DNA of 64,000 nucleotides from DATHBD01 sp035296325 (GCA_035296325.1 DATHBD010000025.1:1-64000); one strand, 5' to 3'; positions 7,484 to 17,240 are shown, counted from the stretch's first letter. Notes: generated by a model not told the origin, from the letters alone. Made by a program: numbers and translations.

Positions 7484-9211
7484 ATGGTGCCGAGTCTCTC
7501 GGTACGGGGGTGCGGCGGTATGGCGGGTCGGCACACGGTACGGGCCATCGCGCCCCGCGGGCTCGCGACCGTCGCCGCACCCGTGGTCGCGATCCTGGTG
7601 GGCGCTGTGGCGCTGGCCCTGGTGCCGGGGCGGCACGACCCGCCGGCCACCATCGGGCTCTGGGCGGTCGCGGCGCTGATCGCCGCGGCACTGGTGATGC
7701 GGCTGGCCCTGCTCAGCCGGGCAGCGATCGGGCATCTGGCCCAGCTCGAGCGGGTGCTACGCCAGCGTGACGCGCTGGAGCGCCAACTGCGTCAGCTGGG
7801 CGCCCATGATCCGCTCACCGGGCTGGGCACCCGGGCGCTGCTCTCGGAGCGTCTGGACGCCACCCTGACGGGTGCGCCGGCGCAGGAGGACACCGGCTGG
7901 CCATACCGGTCGCCTCCGTACCTCCCGGGGGGTCCGGTGAGCATGCTGCTGCTCGACCTGGACGGGTTCGCCGGCGTCAACGACACGCTCGGGCACGTCG
8001 CGGGTGACCAGGTGCTTGTGGAGACCGCGCGACGGCTCCGGATCGCCGTGCCCGATGCCGCCCTGGTCGCCCGCACCAGCGGCGACGAGTTCGCGGTGCT
8101 GTGTGGCGGGCCGGGCGCATACGTGAGCGAGTTGGCGGCCGGTGTGGTGAGCGCGCTGCGGCGGCCGTACTCCGTGGGTGGCCGGGACACCTGTCTGACC
8201 GCAAGCGTCGGTCTGCTTGACCTGACCGGCCTCGCCAGCTCGGCGGAGGCGTTGCGCGACGCCGATCTCGCCCGGTACGCGGCGAAGGAGGCCGGGGGAG
8301 ACCGCGTCGTGGCCTTCCACCCGGGGCTGCGGGTGGCGCGGGTGGTGCGCAGCCAGGTCGCCGACGGCCTGCGGCGGGCGCTGTCCGACGGTGCCCTGAC
8401 GGTGCACTACCAGCCAGTGGTCGATCTTGTGGATGGCCGGATGGTCGCGGTGGAGGCGCTCACCCGCTGGACCGGACCTGACGGCCGGGAGGTCCCGCCG
8501 GGGCAGTTCGTGCCGATCGCCGAGGACACCGGTCTGATCGTGCCGATGGGGCGTTGGGTGCTACGCCGGGCCTGCCGGGACAGCCTTCGCTGGCACCAGC
8601 GTTACGGCATCGCCGTCACCGTCAACGTCTCCGGCCGACAGCTCGCCGGCAGCGACTTCGCCGAAACGGTGCTGGAGACGCTCCGGGAAAGTCGGCTGCC
8701 GGCGCCGGCCCTGGTGCTCGAGCTGACGGAGAGCACCCTGATCCGCAACCCGGAGGCGGCGAACTCCCTGCGTCGCCTGCAGGAGCACGGCGTCCGCGTG
8801 GCGCTTGACGACTTCGGTACGGGCTACTCGTCGTTGTCCCACCTGGCTGAACTTCCGGTCGACATCCTCAAGATCGACCGAGCGTTCGCCGCGCCGGCGG
8901 CGCGGGCGCAACCCCGGGACTGGGCGTTTGCCCGTGCCATTCTCGACCTCGCCGGCAGCCTGAACCTGCTCGCCATCGCCGAGGGGGTGGAAACCTGCGA
9001 GCAGGCCGCCGCGCTGCGCGACCTGGCCTGCCCCTTCGCCCAGGGCTTCCTGTACTCCCGGCCGGTCCCGGCCAGCGACATCGAGCCGATGCTCATGCGC
9101 TCGAACCCGCCGGGCCCGCTGCCCGCTGCGCCGCCACCCGACGTTCCGGTCGGGTCCGAGGTTCCGATCGGGTCCGAGGTTCCGATCGGACCGGGCTGCC
9201 GGCCGCATTGA
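7484..9211 (+). CDS. GGDEF-EAL cyclic-di-GMP turnover protein, membrane-anchored
   Basis: The 575-aa protein has two N-terminal hydrophobic segments (about 26-48 and 58-76), a short coiled coil (about 80-105), a GGDEF domain (about 106-280) and an EAL domain (about 290-540). The GGDEF signature reads SGDEF (199-203), a variant usually still active. The EAL side keeps EAL (324-326), NVSGRQL, ELTES, DDFGTGYSSL, KIDR and AEGVET, so phosphodiesterase activity is likely. No sensory domain is seen apart from the membrane part. The C-terminus is a Pro-rich tail ending in a short repeat (VGSEVPIGSEVPIG). A downstream in-frame ATG at 7520 is an alternative start, since neither has a clear ribosome-binding site. 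Confidence 0.9.
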   Translation: MVPSLSVRGCGGMAGRHTVRAIAPRGLATVAAPVVAILVGAVALALVPGRHDPPATIGLWAVAALIAAALVMRLALLSRAAIGHLAQLERVLRQRDALERQLRQLGAHDPLTGLGTRALLSERLDATLTGAPAQEDTGWPYRSPPYLPGGPVSMLLLDLDGFAGVNDTLGHVAGDQVLVETARRLRIAVPDAALVARTSGDEFAVLCGGPGAYVSELAAGVVSALRRPYSVGGRDTCLTASVGLLDLTGLASSAEALRDADLARYAAKEAGGDRVVAFHPGLRVARVVRSQVADGLRRALSDGALTVHYQPVVDLVDGRMVAVEALTRWTGPDGREVPPGQFVPIAEDTGLIVPMGRWVLRRACRDSLRWHQRYGIAVTVNVSGRQLAGSDFAETVLETLRESRLPAPALVLELTESTLIRNPEAANSLRRLQEHGVRVALDDFGTGYSSLSHLAELPVDILKIDRAFAAPAARAQPRDWAFARAILDLAGSLNLLAIAEGVETCEQAAALRDLACPFAQGFLYSRPVPASDIEPMLMRSNPPGPLPAAPPPDVPVGSEVPIGSEVPIGPGCRPH

Positions 9212-9255
9212 GCCGTCGCCCCGGTCCTGTCGCAGCGTCAAGGCAGGATGGTGGG

Positions 9256-10839
9256 GTGCGATTCCTGGATCTGGCGGCCACGTCGGCCGCGGTGGCGGCG
9301 ACCTCCGGTCGCCTGGCCAAGACTGCGTTGCTCGCCGACTGTCTGCGCCGGCTGGCCGACCCGGAGACCGGAAGCCGGGATCCGGCCGCGATCGCCGCCG
9401 GTGCCGCCTACCTCGCCGGCGAGCTGCGGCAGCGCCAGACCGGGGTGGGCTGGGCGAGCCTGCGCGATGTGCCCACGGCTGCGGCGGTGCCGACGTTGAC
9501 CGTCGCCGAGGTGGACGCGGCGCTCGAGCGCATCTCCCGGTTGGCCGGCGCGGGCTCGCAGTCCGAGCGCCGCCGCCAGGTGCACGCGCTGTACGCGGCG
9601 GCCACCCTGGACGAGCAGCGCATGCTGACCGGGCTGCTCACCGGTGAACTGCGCCAGGGGGCGCAGGCCGGTCTGCTCGTGGACGCGGTGGGGCGGGCCG
9701 CCGAGGTGCCAGCCGCGCTGGTCCGCCGGGCGCTCCTGCTCGCCGGTGACGTCAAGGCGGTGGCTGTGGCGGCGCTCACCGGCGGCGCGCCGGTGCTGGC
9801 CCAGTTCCGGCTCACGGTCGGCCGCCCTCTCGCGCCGATGCTGGCGCAGAGCGCACCATCCGTCACGGACGCCCTGGCGGCGACCGGCACGCCCGCCGCC
9901 GCCGATGTGAAGGTCGACGGCATCCGGGTGCAGGTGCACCGCGACGGCGACGACATCGCGGTGTTCAGCCGCAGCCTCGACGATCTCACCGCGCGGGTGC
10001 CGGGCGTGGTGGCGGCGGTGCGGACGCTGCCGGTGACGCGACTGGTGCTCGATGGGGAGGCGGTCGGCATGGACCTCGCCGGGCGCCCGCTGCCCTTTCA
10101 GGAGACGTCGAGCCGAGCCGCCACCCGCCGGGTCGACGGCCGGCCGGCCGACATCGCACCCTCGGCGGAGTCCGGCCAGCTCCGGCCGTTCTTCTTCGAC
10201 GTGCTGCACCTCGACGGTTCGGACCTCATCGATGAGCCGGCCTCCCGGCGGTGGTCAGAGCTCGACGCGGCGGTCCCCGCCGACCTGCGGGCCGGCCGGA
10301 CCGTGGTGACCGGTGTCGAGGAGGCGGCCGCCGCATTCGCCGCCGCGCTCGACGCCGGCCAGGAAGGGCTGGTCGTCAAATCCGCCGACGCTCCGTACGA
10401 GGTCGGCCGGCGCGGTGCGGCCTGGGTCAAGGTGAAGCCTCGGCACACGCTTGACCTGGTCGTCCTGGCCGCCGAGTGGGGCCACGGCCGCCGCCGCGGT
10501 TGGCTGTCCAATCTCCACCTCGGCGCCCGGGATCCGTCCGGTGGCGGGTTCGTGATGCTGGGGAAGACCTTCAAAGGGCTCACCGACGACATGCTGCGCT
10601 GGCAGACCGAGCGGCTGCGCGGGCTCGCCATCGACGACAACGACTGGATGGTGACGGTCCGACCGGAGCTTGTCGTCGAGATCGCTTTCGATGGGGTGCA
10701 GGCCTCGACGCGCTATCCGGGCGGGGTGGCGCTGCGGTTCGCGCGGGTGGTGCGCTACCGGGAGGACAAGCGCGCCGACGAGGCGGACACGATCGACGCG
10801 GTTCGGGCCGTCCACGCCGGACGGGTGACCCCGGGCTGA
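9256..10839 (+). CDS. ATP-dependent DNA ligase, LigB-like
   Basis: The 527-aa protein has an N-terminal DNA-binding domain (about 1-180), an adenylation domain with the active-site Lys219 in ADVKVDGIR, then LDGEAVG and EGLVVKS (motif IV region) and VKVKP (motif V), followed by an OB-fold domain (about 410-527). Length and order match mycobacterial-type LigB, an accessory nick-joining ligase. The GTG at 9256 gives the usual beginning VRFLDLAATSAAV and has AGGATGG upstream. A TTG at 9208 overlapping the previous stop would add 16 residues and is less likely. Bacteria also carry an NAD-dependent ligase for replication; that is not in this window. Confidence 0.9.
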   Translation: MRFLDLAATSAAVAATSGRLAKTALLADCLRRLADPETGSRDPAAIAAGAAYLAGELRQRQTGVGWASLRDVPTAAAVPTLTVAEVDAALERISRLAGAGSQSERRRQVHALYAAATLDEQRMLTGLLTGELRQGAQAGLLVDAVGRAAEVPAALVRRALLLAGDVKAVAVAALTGGAPVLAQFRLTVGRPLAPMLAQSAPSVTDALAATGTPAAADVKVDGIRVQVHRDGDDIAVFSRSLDDLTARVPGVVAAVRTLPVTRLVLDGEAVGMDLAGRPLPFQETSSRAATRRVDGRPADIAPSAESGQLRPFFFDVLHLDGSDLIDEPASRRWSELDAAVPADLRAGRTVVTGVEEAAAAFAAALDAGQEGLVVKSADAPYEVGRRGAAWVKVKPRHTLDLVVLAAEWGHGRRRGWLSNLHLGARDPSGGGFVMLGKTFKGLTDDMLRWQTERLRGLAIDDNDWMVTVRPELVVEIAFDGVQASTRYPGGVALRFARVVRYREDKRADEADTIDAVRAVHAGRVTPG

Positions 10840-10869
10840 CCACCCTGCTCCCGGGCGCGGGCCGCGGGG

Positions 10870-11739
10870 TCACGGCAGTGGCGCGGCGGGGGCGCGGGCC
10901 GGCACCTCTCCGGCGTCCCGATCGGCTTCCACGTCCCGATCGGCTTCGACGTCCCGATCGGTGTGGTCGGGGGGGCCCTGCGCCTCGCGCCGGGCGACGT
11001 AGCCGAACCCGACCACCGTCATCGCGGCGAACAACCACCACTGCAGGACGTACCCGCCGTTCTGCAGGGCGTTTTCGTGATGCGGCGTGACCGGCACGAA
11101 CGCCGGGTCGGCGGGCGGATCCTGCTGCTCCAGGGTGATGTATGCGCCCAGCAGCGGGTACGGCACGGACGGCGCGATCTGCTCGGGCGCGATCCGCCGC
11201 AGCGCGAGCCGGCCGTTGACCCGCTCGACCCGCCCGGCCCGGCTCTCCGGCAGGTGGAGCCGCCCGGTCACCCGCACCGTTCCGCCCGGCGCCGGTGGCA
11301 CCTGCGGTACAGCCGTGGCCCCGCCGGCGGCGGGACGCACCCAGCCCCGGTCCACCAGGACCGCCGTGCCGTCGGAGCGCACCAGGGGCGTGAGGATCTC
11401 GTACCCCACCGCGCCCTGCACGGTCCGGTTGCGGACGAGGATCTCGTGCGCGGGATCGTACCGGCCGGTGGCGGTGACCCGGGTCCAGGCGGCCGACGCC
11501 GCCGGTGCGGGGCCGACCCGGCCGGCCGAGGCCCCGGCCGGTTCCGCCGTTGGGTCGGCCAGTACCTGCTCGACCGGCGTGGGCTCGGCGGTCGCGGCCG
11601 CGTCGATCCGCGCGTTGATCGCGCTGCGCTCGGAATAGCGGTCCAGCTGCCAGAGGCCGAGCAGCACCATGACCGTCGCCAGCCCCGCCGTCAGGGCCGC
11701 GTAGCCCAGCCAGCGCGGCAGAAACAGGAACCGGTACAC
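10870..11739 (-). CDS. SURF1 family cytochrome oxidase biogenesis protein
   Basis: The 289-aa protein has the SURF1 layout: an N-terminal membrane helix (about 8-31, WLGYAALTAGLATVMVLLGLWQL), a central extracytoplasmic domain (RVTATGRYDP, ILVRNRTVQGAVGYEILTPL, AVLVDRGWV, VTGRLHLPE) and a C-terminal helix (YVLQWWLFAAMTVVGFGYVARRE). SURF1 proteins help assemble the haem a centre of cytochrome c oxidase. The start is GTG at 11739. After the second helix there is a charged tail with tandem DRDVEA units encoded by an 18-bp DNA repeat. The gene is convergent with the ligase gene. Confidence 0.9.
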   Translation of the reverse strand: MYRFLFLPRWLGYAALTAGLATVMVLLGLWQLDRYSERSAINARIDAAATAEPTPVEQVLADPTAEPAGASAGRVGPAPAASAAWTRVTATGRYDPAHEILVRNRTVQGAVGYEILTPLVRSDGTAVLVDRGWVRPAAGGATAVPQVPPAPGGTVRVTGRLHLPESRAGRVERVNGRLALRRIAPEQIAPSVPYPLLGAYITLEQQDPPADPAFVPVTPHHENALQNGGYVLQWWLFAAMTVVGFGYVARREAQGPPDHTDRDVEADRDVEADRDAGEVPARAPAAPLP

Positions 11740-11876
11740 AACACGACGGTACCCAACAGTTCTCCGGGCGTGTCCGGCCGGCCACCCGGTATGGTCGCAC
11801 TGCGGCGGGCCCCGGTGGTCCCATCGGCGCCCCGCCCGGCAGGATCTGCCGCTCTATCACCGGGAGGCGCGGCGTC

Positions 11877-12452
11877 ATGGGCTCGAGCTGGATGGTTGCG
11901 CTGCGCCGGTTTCCGCCGGTGACCGTGGCGACACCTCGGTTGTACGTCCGGCCCGTCGAGGCCGAGGATGCCAAGTGGGTCGGCGAGGTGTTCGCCGATC
12001 GGCAGACGCAGCGCTGGCTGCCGCTCCCCGGGGAGTACGGGCCGGCGGAGGCGTACGCCTGGTGCACCGAGCTCGCCGTGGAACGGCGGGACAGTGGCGC
12101 CGGTGACCACTACGCGGTGATCCGGCGCGAGGACGACCGCCTGGTCGGCTGCCTGTGGACCAAGCGCACGGACTGGGTCACGCACTCCACGGAGATCTGT
12201 TACGCGGTGGCGCCGCAGACCCGCGGCTTCGGCGTGGCCGCGGAGGCGGTGGACGCGTTGGCCTTCGCGTTGCTGCTGGAGCACCGGTTCCAGCGGGTCG
12301 AGCTGCGGGTGGCCTCCGGGAACGTGGCGTCCCGGCGGGTCGCCGAGAAGGCGGGTTTCACGTACGAGGGTCTGTTCCGCAACGCCGGCCATGTCTCCGG
12401 TGGCCGCGTCGATCTTGAGGTGTGGTCGTTGGTCGTCGCCGACCTGCGCTGA
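11877..12452 (+). CDS. GNAT family N-acetyltransferase (RimJ/RimL-like)
   Basis: The 191-aa protein shows the acetyl-CoA binding core typical of GNAT enzymes: LVGCLWTKRTDW, then EICYAVAPQTRGFGVAAEAVDALAFA (motif A region) and RVELRVASGNVASRRVAEKAGFTYEG (motif B). The spacing and the LRVASGNVASRRVAEKAGF block are those of the RimJ/RimL group, which acetylates N-termini or small amines. The substrate is unknown. It is monocistronic: divergent from surf1 and convergent with the penicillin-binding protein gene. Confidence 0.85.
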   Translation: MGSSWMVALRRFPPVTVATPRLYVRPVEAEDAKWVGEVFADRQTQRWLPLPGEYGPAEAYAWCTELAVERRDSGAGDHYAVIRREDDRLVGCLWTKRTDWVTHSTEICYAVAPQTRGFGVAAEAVDALAFALLLEHRFQRVELRVASGNVASRRVAEKAGFTYEGLFRNAGHVSGGRVDLEVWSLVVADLR

Positions 12453-12479
12453 GCAACGGGCCGGACCCGCGTCGGCGGC

Positions 12480-14729
12480 TCAGTCCCGGCGGCGGTTCGT
12501 GCGCGAGCGGGAGCCCGAGTCGGAGCCGGAGTCGCGGCCTCGTCCCCGTGCCCGGCTGGTGCTGTTCTTGCCGTCCGCGCCGTATGCGGTGAGCGGTGCG
12601 GGTGCCGAGAAGTCCAGGTACGGCGTCGGCGCCAGCGCGTCGCGGAGGAACTCGGCGCTGGTGAGCATCGGCTTGGCATGGTTGGCCCCACTGCCTACCT
12701 GGTGGAACGGGTTGTCCGGGTCGGCGATGAAGGATGCTGTCGTCAATGCCGGTGTCATCCCGATGAACCAGGCCGCGCGGTTGTTGTCGGTGGTCCCGGT
12801 CTTGCCGGCGACCGGGCGGCCCACGGTGGCGTGCACCTTCGGCGCGGTCGACCAGGAGCCGCAGTCGCCGGTCGCGGCCTTGTACCCGGTGACGCACCGG
12901 GCGGCGTCCAGCGCTCCCCGGGCGACCTCGGTGGGGATCGCCTGCCGGCAGCGCGGCGCGGCGATCTCGACGGCGGGCTCACCCTGCTTGGGTGTCCAGG
13001 TCGCCGGTTTGCCGTCCACGTCGGTGATGGACGTCACCGGCAACGGCTCGCAGTACGTCCCGTCGGCCGCCACGGTGGCGTACGCGTTGGCCATCTCCAG
13101 CGGCGTGGTGTCGGCCACGCCCAGGGTGAAGGCGCCCCAGGTCTTCGACTTCGCCGGTGACGCCTGTTGGCGGTCGATGTCGGTGTGCCAGGTGATGCCG
13201 AGCCGCTCGGCCATGGCCACGGCATCCGGCACGGTGGTGCGCTGCTCGAGTTGGACGAAGAACGTGTTGACCGACTTGCCGAACCCGGTCCACATGCTCT
13301 GCCGCCCGGTCATCGAGGCGCTGGCGTTCTGCGGGCACCACCGGTTGTTCCCGCACCGGGTCCGGTCGCTCGGATCGGACTTGAAGATCGACTGGTACCG
13401 CCGGGGCGAGTAGATCTCGGTGTCCAGCGGCATCCCCTTCTCCAGGGCGGACAGCATCGTGAACATCTTGAACGTGGAACCGGCCTGGTAGCCGGGCAGG
13501 TCCCCGCCGCCGAGGAGCGGGTTGACCGTGTTCGGATAGTTGCCCCGCATCTTGCTGCGCAGGGCCCGATCCGAGTGTGGGCCGTTCGCCGACCGGTCGA
13601 GGGAGTACACCCGGTTGACGCCCATGGTCCGGACCCGCCCACTGCGTGGCTCCACCGCGACCAGGCCGAGCGCGAACTGGCTGTGCACCGACTCCCGGGC
13701 CACGATCTTGCGCTGGACGTCGGCCTGCAACGCGGGGTCGAGCGAGGTGACGATGGAGTACCCACCGCGGCGCAGGCGGTTCAGCCGCTCACCGGGGCTC
13801 GCGCCGAAGGCCGCCTGCGACATCCACCAGGAGCGGAAGAAATCGCAGAAGTACCCCCAGTCGACGTGCTGCGGATTGACGCCGGCACAGTCGTTGGCGG
13901 GTTCACTCTGCTTCAGCTCGAGCGGAGTGGCCTTTGCCACGGCCGCCATGGTGGCGTCGATGTACTGCAACTCGGCCAGCCGGTCGATCACGTAGTCGCG
14001 GCGGTCCACGGCGGCGGTGGGGTTGCTGCTCGCCGGGTCGTACGCGGAGGGCGCCTGGACGAGCCCGGCCAGCAAGGCGGCCTCGGGCAGCGTCAGGTCG
14101 GCCGGCTTCTTCGAGAAGTACACCTCGGCGGCTGCGGTGATGCCGTACGCCCGGTGGCCGAAGTAGGCGACGTTGAGGTAGCGCTCCAGGATCTCCGTCT
14201 TGGACAGCCGCTGCTCCAACTGCAGCGCGAGCTTCGCCTCGCGGACCTTGCGGGTACCGGTCTGCTCGGTCGCCGCCTGGACCTCCGCCGGTGTGTCGGC
14301 GGAGTCCCGCAGCACGTTGCGGACGTACTGCATGGTCAGCGTGGACGCCCCCTGGGACACCTCGCCGGCCTGCCGGTTGGCCACGAAGGCCCGCACCACG
14401 CCCTTGAGGTCGACGCCGTTGTGCTCGTAGAAGCGCCCGTCCTCGGCGGCCACGACGGCCTGCGCCACGATCGGTGCGATCTCACCGATCGTGCTGGGGG
14501 AGCGGTACTCCTCGAAGAACTGGGCGATCTTCGTCGTGCCGTCCGCCGCATACAGGTGGGACGCCTGTGCCGCGGGCGTAAGCTGCAGCGCGTCGATCGG
14601 CGTGGACAGTGTCTCGGCCCCCGACTTCGCGCCCAGGCCGGCAATGGCCGTCAGCGGGTAGAGCAGGGCGGCGACGATCACGCCGCAGACGAGGCCGGTG
14701 CGGACCAGGGTGGCGAGGCCGGAGGTCAT
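12480..14729 (-). CDS. Bifunctional class A penicillin-binding protein
   Basis: This 749-aa inner-membrane protein builds and cross-links peptidoglycan. An N-terminal membrane helix (about 8-32) is followed by a GT51 transglycosylase domain (about 65-250) with Glu96 in AAEDGRFYEHNGVD and the QGASTLTMQYVRN block. A transpeptidase domain follows with Ser418-Lys421 (GSTFK), SVN at 486-488 and KTG at 643-645. All catalytic signatures are present. The C-terminus is a basic, Arg/Ser/Gly-rich tail. The ATG at 14729 is chosen; a GTG at 14750 would add seven residues, and neither has a well-spaced ribosome-binding site. It is divergent from cobT. Confidence 0.92.
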   Translation of the reverse strand: MTSGLATLVRTGLVCGVIVAALLYPLTAIAGLGAKSGAETLSTPIDALQLTPAAQASHLYAADGTTKIAQFFEEYRSPSTIGEIAPIVAQAVVAAEDGRFYEHNGVDLKGVVRAFVANRQAGEVSQGASTLTMQYVRNVLRDSADTPAEVQAATEQTGTRKVREAKLALQLEQRLSKTEILERYLNVAYFGHRAYGITAAAEVYFSKKPADLTLPEAALLAGLVQAPSAYDPASSNPTAAVDRRDYVIDRLAELQYIDATMAAVAKATPLELKQSEPANDCAGVNPQHVDWGYFCDFFRSWWMSQAAFGASPGERLNRLRRGGYSIVTSLDPALQADVQRKIVARESVHSQFALGLVAVEPRSGRVRTMGVNRVYSLDRSANGPHSDRALRSKMRGNYPNTVNPLLGGGDLPGYQAGSTFKMFTMLSALEKGMPLDTEIYSPRRYQSIFKSDPSDRTRCGNNRWCPQNASASMTGRQSMWTGFGKSVNTFFVQLEQRTTVPDAVAMAERLGITWHTDIDRQQASPAKSKTWGAFTLGVADTTPLEMANAYATVAADGTYCEPLPVTSITDVDGKPATWTPKQGEPAVEIAAPRCRQAIPTEVARGALDAARCVTGYKAATGDCGSWSTAPKVHATVGRPVAGKTGTTDNNRAAWFIGMTPALTTASFIADPDNPFHQVGSGANHAKPMLTSAEFLRDALAPTPYLDFSAPAPLTAYGADGKNSTSRARGRGRDSGSDSGSRSRTNRRRD

Positions 14730-14817
14730 CCGGAGCGTGCGCGCAATCACACTCCCTAAGGTAGGACAAATTGCACCAAGGCACTCCCAAAAGGTGTTTC
14801 CCGGCGCCGCATCTGTC

Positions 14818-15927
14818 ATGGACGATCTGCTGATGCAATTGCAGGAGGGCACGGCGCAGGAGGGCACGGCGCGGGACCGGGCGGTACTGCGCCGCGTGGT
14901 CCAGGCCGTGCGGCCGGCCGACCCCGCGGCCGCGGCTGCGGCGTGCGCCCTCCAGAGCCGGCTGACGAAGCCTCCGGGTTCGCTGGGCGAACTGGAGGAT
15001 CTCGCGGTACGCCTGGCCGGATTCACCGGCGTGAGCCCGCCGCCGTTGCCGGAGCCGGCAGCGCTGGCGATCTTCGCCGGTGACCACGGTGTGCACGCGG
15101 AGGGCGTGACACCCTGGCCGCAGGCGGTGACCGGCCAGATGGTGGCGAACTTCCTCGCCGGTGGCGCGGTGGTCAATGCCTTCGCGCGTCAGGCCGGCGT
15201 GCCGGTCACCGTCGTGGACGTGGGCGTCGGGGCGCCGCTGACGCCGGTCGACGGTCTGTTGATCCGGCGGGTCCGCTCCGGTAGCCGGAACCTGGCGGTG
15301 GAGGCGGCCCTCACTGAGGACGAGGCCCACCGGGCGCTGGCGGTCGGCGTCGAGGTGGCCGACCTGCTGATCGACGGCGGCGCGGCCGTGCTGCTCACCG
15401 GCGACATGGGCATCGCCAACACCACGCCGGCAGCCGCCCTGATCGCGGCGTTCACCGGTGCCGATGCCGCGGCGGTCACCGGCCGCGGTGCCGGCATCGA
15501 CGACGAGACGTACCAGCGCAAGGTCACCGTCGTGCGGGCGGCGCTGGACAGGCCCCGCCCGGCGGACCCGGTCGGCGTGCTGGCCTCGCTGGGCGGCTAC
15601 GAGCACGCGGCACTGGCCGGGTACATCCTCGGTGCGCTCGCGCGACGCGTACCGGTGATTCTGGACGGGGTGATCGCCGTGTCCGCCGCGCTGGTCGCCG
15701 CCGCGCTGGCGCCGGACGCCCCGGCCGGCATGGTCGCCGGGCACCGGTCGGCGGAGCCGGGCGCCACGGTCGCGCTGACCTCGCTCGGCCTGACGCCACT
15801 GCTCGACCTGCGGCTCCGCCTCGGCGAGGGCACCGGGGCGGTGCTCGCGCTGCCGGTGGTGGCCAGCGCGGTCCGCGTCCTGCACGAGGTCGCCACGTTC
15901 GACGCGGCCGGGGTGGCACAGCGATGA
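14818..15927 (+). CDS. cobT: Nicotinate-nucleotide-dimethylbenzimidazole phosphoribosyltransferase CobT
   Basis: The 369-aa protein carries the CobT signatures: LQSRLTKPPGSLGELEDLA near the start, IFAGDHGVHAEGVTPWP, LLTGDMGIANTTPAAAL, GRGAGIDDETY and the catalytic-Glu loop RLGEGTGAVLALP. CobT makes alpha-ribazole phosphate, activating the lower ligand of cobalamin. The ATG at 14818 is chosen; a GTG at 14794 preceded by AAAAGG is an alternative. Its stop overlaps the next start (ATGA), linking it to the siroheme/precorrin gene. No cobalamin riboswitch is visible upstream. Confidence 0.93.
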   Translation: MDDLLMQLQEGTAQEGTARDRAVLRRVVQAVRPADPAAAAAACALQSRLTKPPGSLGELEDLAVRLAGFTGVSPPPLPEPAALAIFAGDHGVHAEGVTPWPQAVTGQMVANFLAGGAVVNAFARQAGVPVTVVDVGVGAPLTPVDGLLIRRVRSGSRNLAVEAALTEDEAHRALAVGVEVADLLIDGGAAVLLTGDMGIANTTPAAALIAAFTGADAAAVTGRGAGIDDETYQRKVTVVRAALDRPRPADPVGVLASLGGYEHAALAGYILGALARRVPVILDGVIAVSAALVAAALAPDAPAGMVAGHRSAEPGATVALTSLGLTPLLDLRLRLGEGTGAVLALPVVASAVRVLHEVATFDAAGVAQR

Positions 15928-17165
15928 CGTACCCGATCGGTCTGCGCCTGGAGGGCCTACGGGTCCTCGTGGTCGGCGGCGGGGCGGTCGCCACCCGTCG
16001 GATCCCCGCGCTGCTCGACGCCGGTGCCGCCGTGGTGCTGGTCGCGCCCGAGATCACTCCGGCACTGCGCGCGCTCGCCGACGCCGGGCGGTTGGAGTGG
16101 GTGCCGCGCCCGTTCCGGCCCGCCGACACGGAGGGCTCCTGGCTGGTGCACGTCGCCGTGAACGATCCCGTCGCGGCGGATGCGGTGAGCGCGGCCGCCG
16201 CGGAGCGCCGGATCTTCTGCGTACGGGCGGACGACCGTGCCGCCGCGACGGCATGGACGCCGGCGGTCACCCGGCACGGCCCGGTGACCGTCGCCGTGCT
16301 CGGCGGCGGCGATCCGCGCCGCTCGGTCGCCGTCCGGGACGCGATCCGCCGGATGCTCTGGGGTGGGGCGGCCGCCGACCCGGCCGCCGGCGAGGACGGC
16401 GCGCTGCCGCACCGGGGTGTGGCTCTGGTCGGGGCGGGCCCCGGCGACCCGGAACTGATCACCGTGCGAGGACGGCGCCTGCTTGCCGCCGCCGACGTGG
16501 TCGTCGTCGACCGCCTGGCGCCCGGCCTGCTGCTGGACGAGCTCCGGCCCGGAGTCGAGGTCGTCGACGCGTCGAAGATCCCGTACGGCCCGTCGAAGAC
16601 CCAGGAGGAGATCAACCGGATCCTGGTGGATCGGGCTCTGACCGGGCAGTTCGTCGTCCGACTGAAGGGCGGCGATCCCTACGTCTTCGGCCGGGGTGGC
16701 GAAGAGGTGCTGGCCTGCTCCGAGGCCGGCGTGCCGGTGCTGGTCGTACCCGGGGTCACCAGTGCCATCGCCGTTCCGTCCGCGGTCGGCATTCCGGTGA
16801 CCCACCGGGGAGTGGCGCACGAGTTCACCGTGGTGTCCGGGCACCTCCCGCCGGGGCATCCGGAGTCACTTGTCGACTGGGCGGCACTGGGTCGCCTGCG
16901 TGGCACGGTCTGCGTCCTGATGGGCCTCAAGCATCTGGAGGCGATCGCAGCCGCGTTGCGCGACGGGGGCCGGTCACCGCAGACGCCGGTCGCCGTGGTG
17001 CAGGACGGTACGACCACCGGGCAGCGCGTCGTCCGGGGCACCGTGGCCACCATCGCCGCCGTTGTCGCTGCGGCGGGCCTGCAGCCACCGGCTCTGGTCG
17101 TCGTCGGGCCGGTGGTGGACGCGATCCCGAGGTCAGATGCATCTTCGGCGGGCTCGACGGCCTGA
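15924..17165 (+). CDS. cysG: Siroheme synthase-type fusion: precorrin-2 dehydrogenase plus uroporphyrinogen-III C-methyltransferase
   Basis: The 413-aa protein has an N-terminal NAD-binding dehydrogenase/chelatase domain (about 1-150, LVVGGGAVATRRIPALLDAGA) and a C-terminal SUMT methyltransferase (about 168-400, ALVGAGPGDPELITVRG, GGDPYVFGRGGEE, VVPGVTSAIAVPSAVGIPVTHRG). SUMT makes precorrin-2; the N-terminal domain oxidises it to sirohydrochlorin. The product feeds siroheme and B12, which fits coupling to cobT through a 4-bp overlap. The C-terminal tail after the SUMT fold is short and Ser/Ala-rich. Whether the N-terminal domain also chelates iron cannot be told. Confidence 0.92.
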   Translation: MTYPIGLRLEGLRVLVVGGGAVATRRIPALLDAGAAVVLVAPEITPALRALADAGRLEWVPRPFRPADTEGSWLVHVAVNDPVAADAVSAAAAERRIFCVRADDRAAATAWTPAVTRHGPVTVAVLGGGDPRRSVAVRDAIRRMLWGGAAADPAAGEDGALPHRGVALVGAGPGDPELITVRGRRLLAAADVVVVDRLAPGLLLDELRPGVEVVDASKIPYGPSKTQEEINRILVDRALTGQFVVRLKGGDPYVFGRGGEEVLACSEAGVPVLVVPGVTSAIAVPSAVGIPVTHRGVAHEFTVVSGHLPPGHPESLVDWAALGRLRGTVCVLMGLKHLEAIAAALRDGGRSPQTPVAVVQDGTTTGQRVVRGTVATIAAVVAAAGLQPPALVVVGPVVDAIPRSDASSAGSTA

Positions 17166-17240
17166 ACGGATGACACCGGTTTGAGGTTTTAGCGCCCTGC
17201 TGGTCGATACCGGATCGCGTGCCGATACGCGAGATTCATA

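Noticed and set aside
10580..12067. A 495-codon minus-strand frame across ligase, surf1 and GNAT genes
   Set aside because: It overlaps three well-supported genes in other frames and reads as low-complexity Arg/Gly/Pro sequence.
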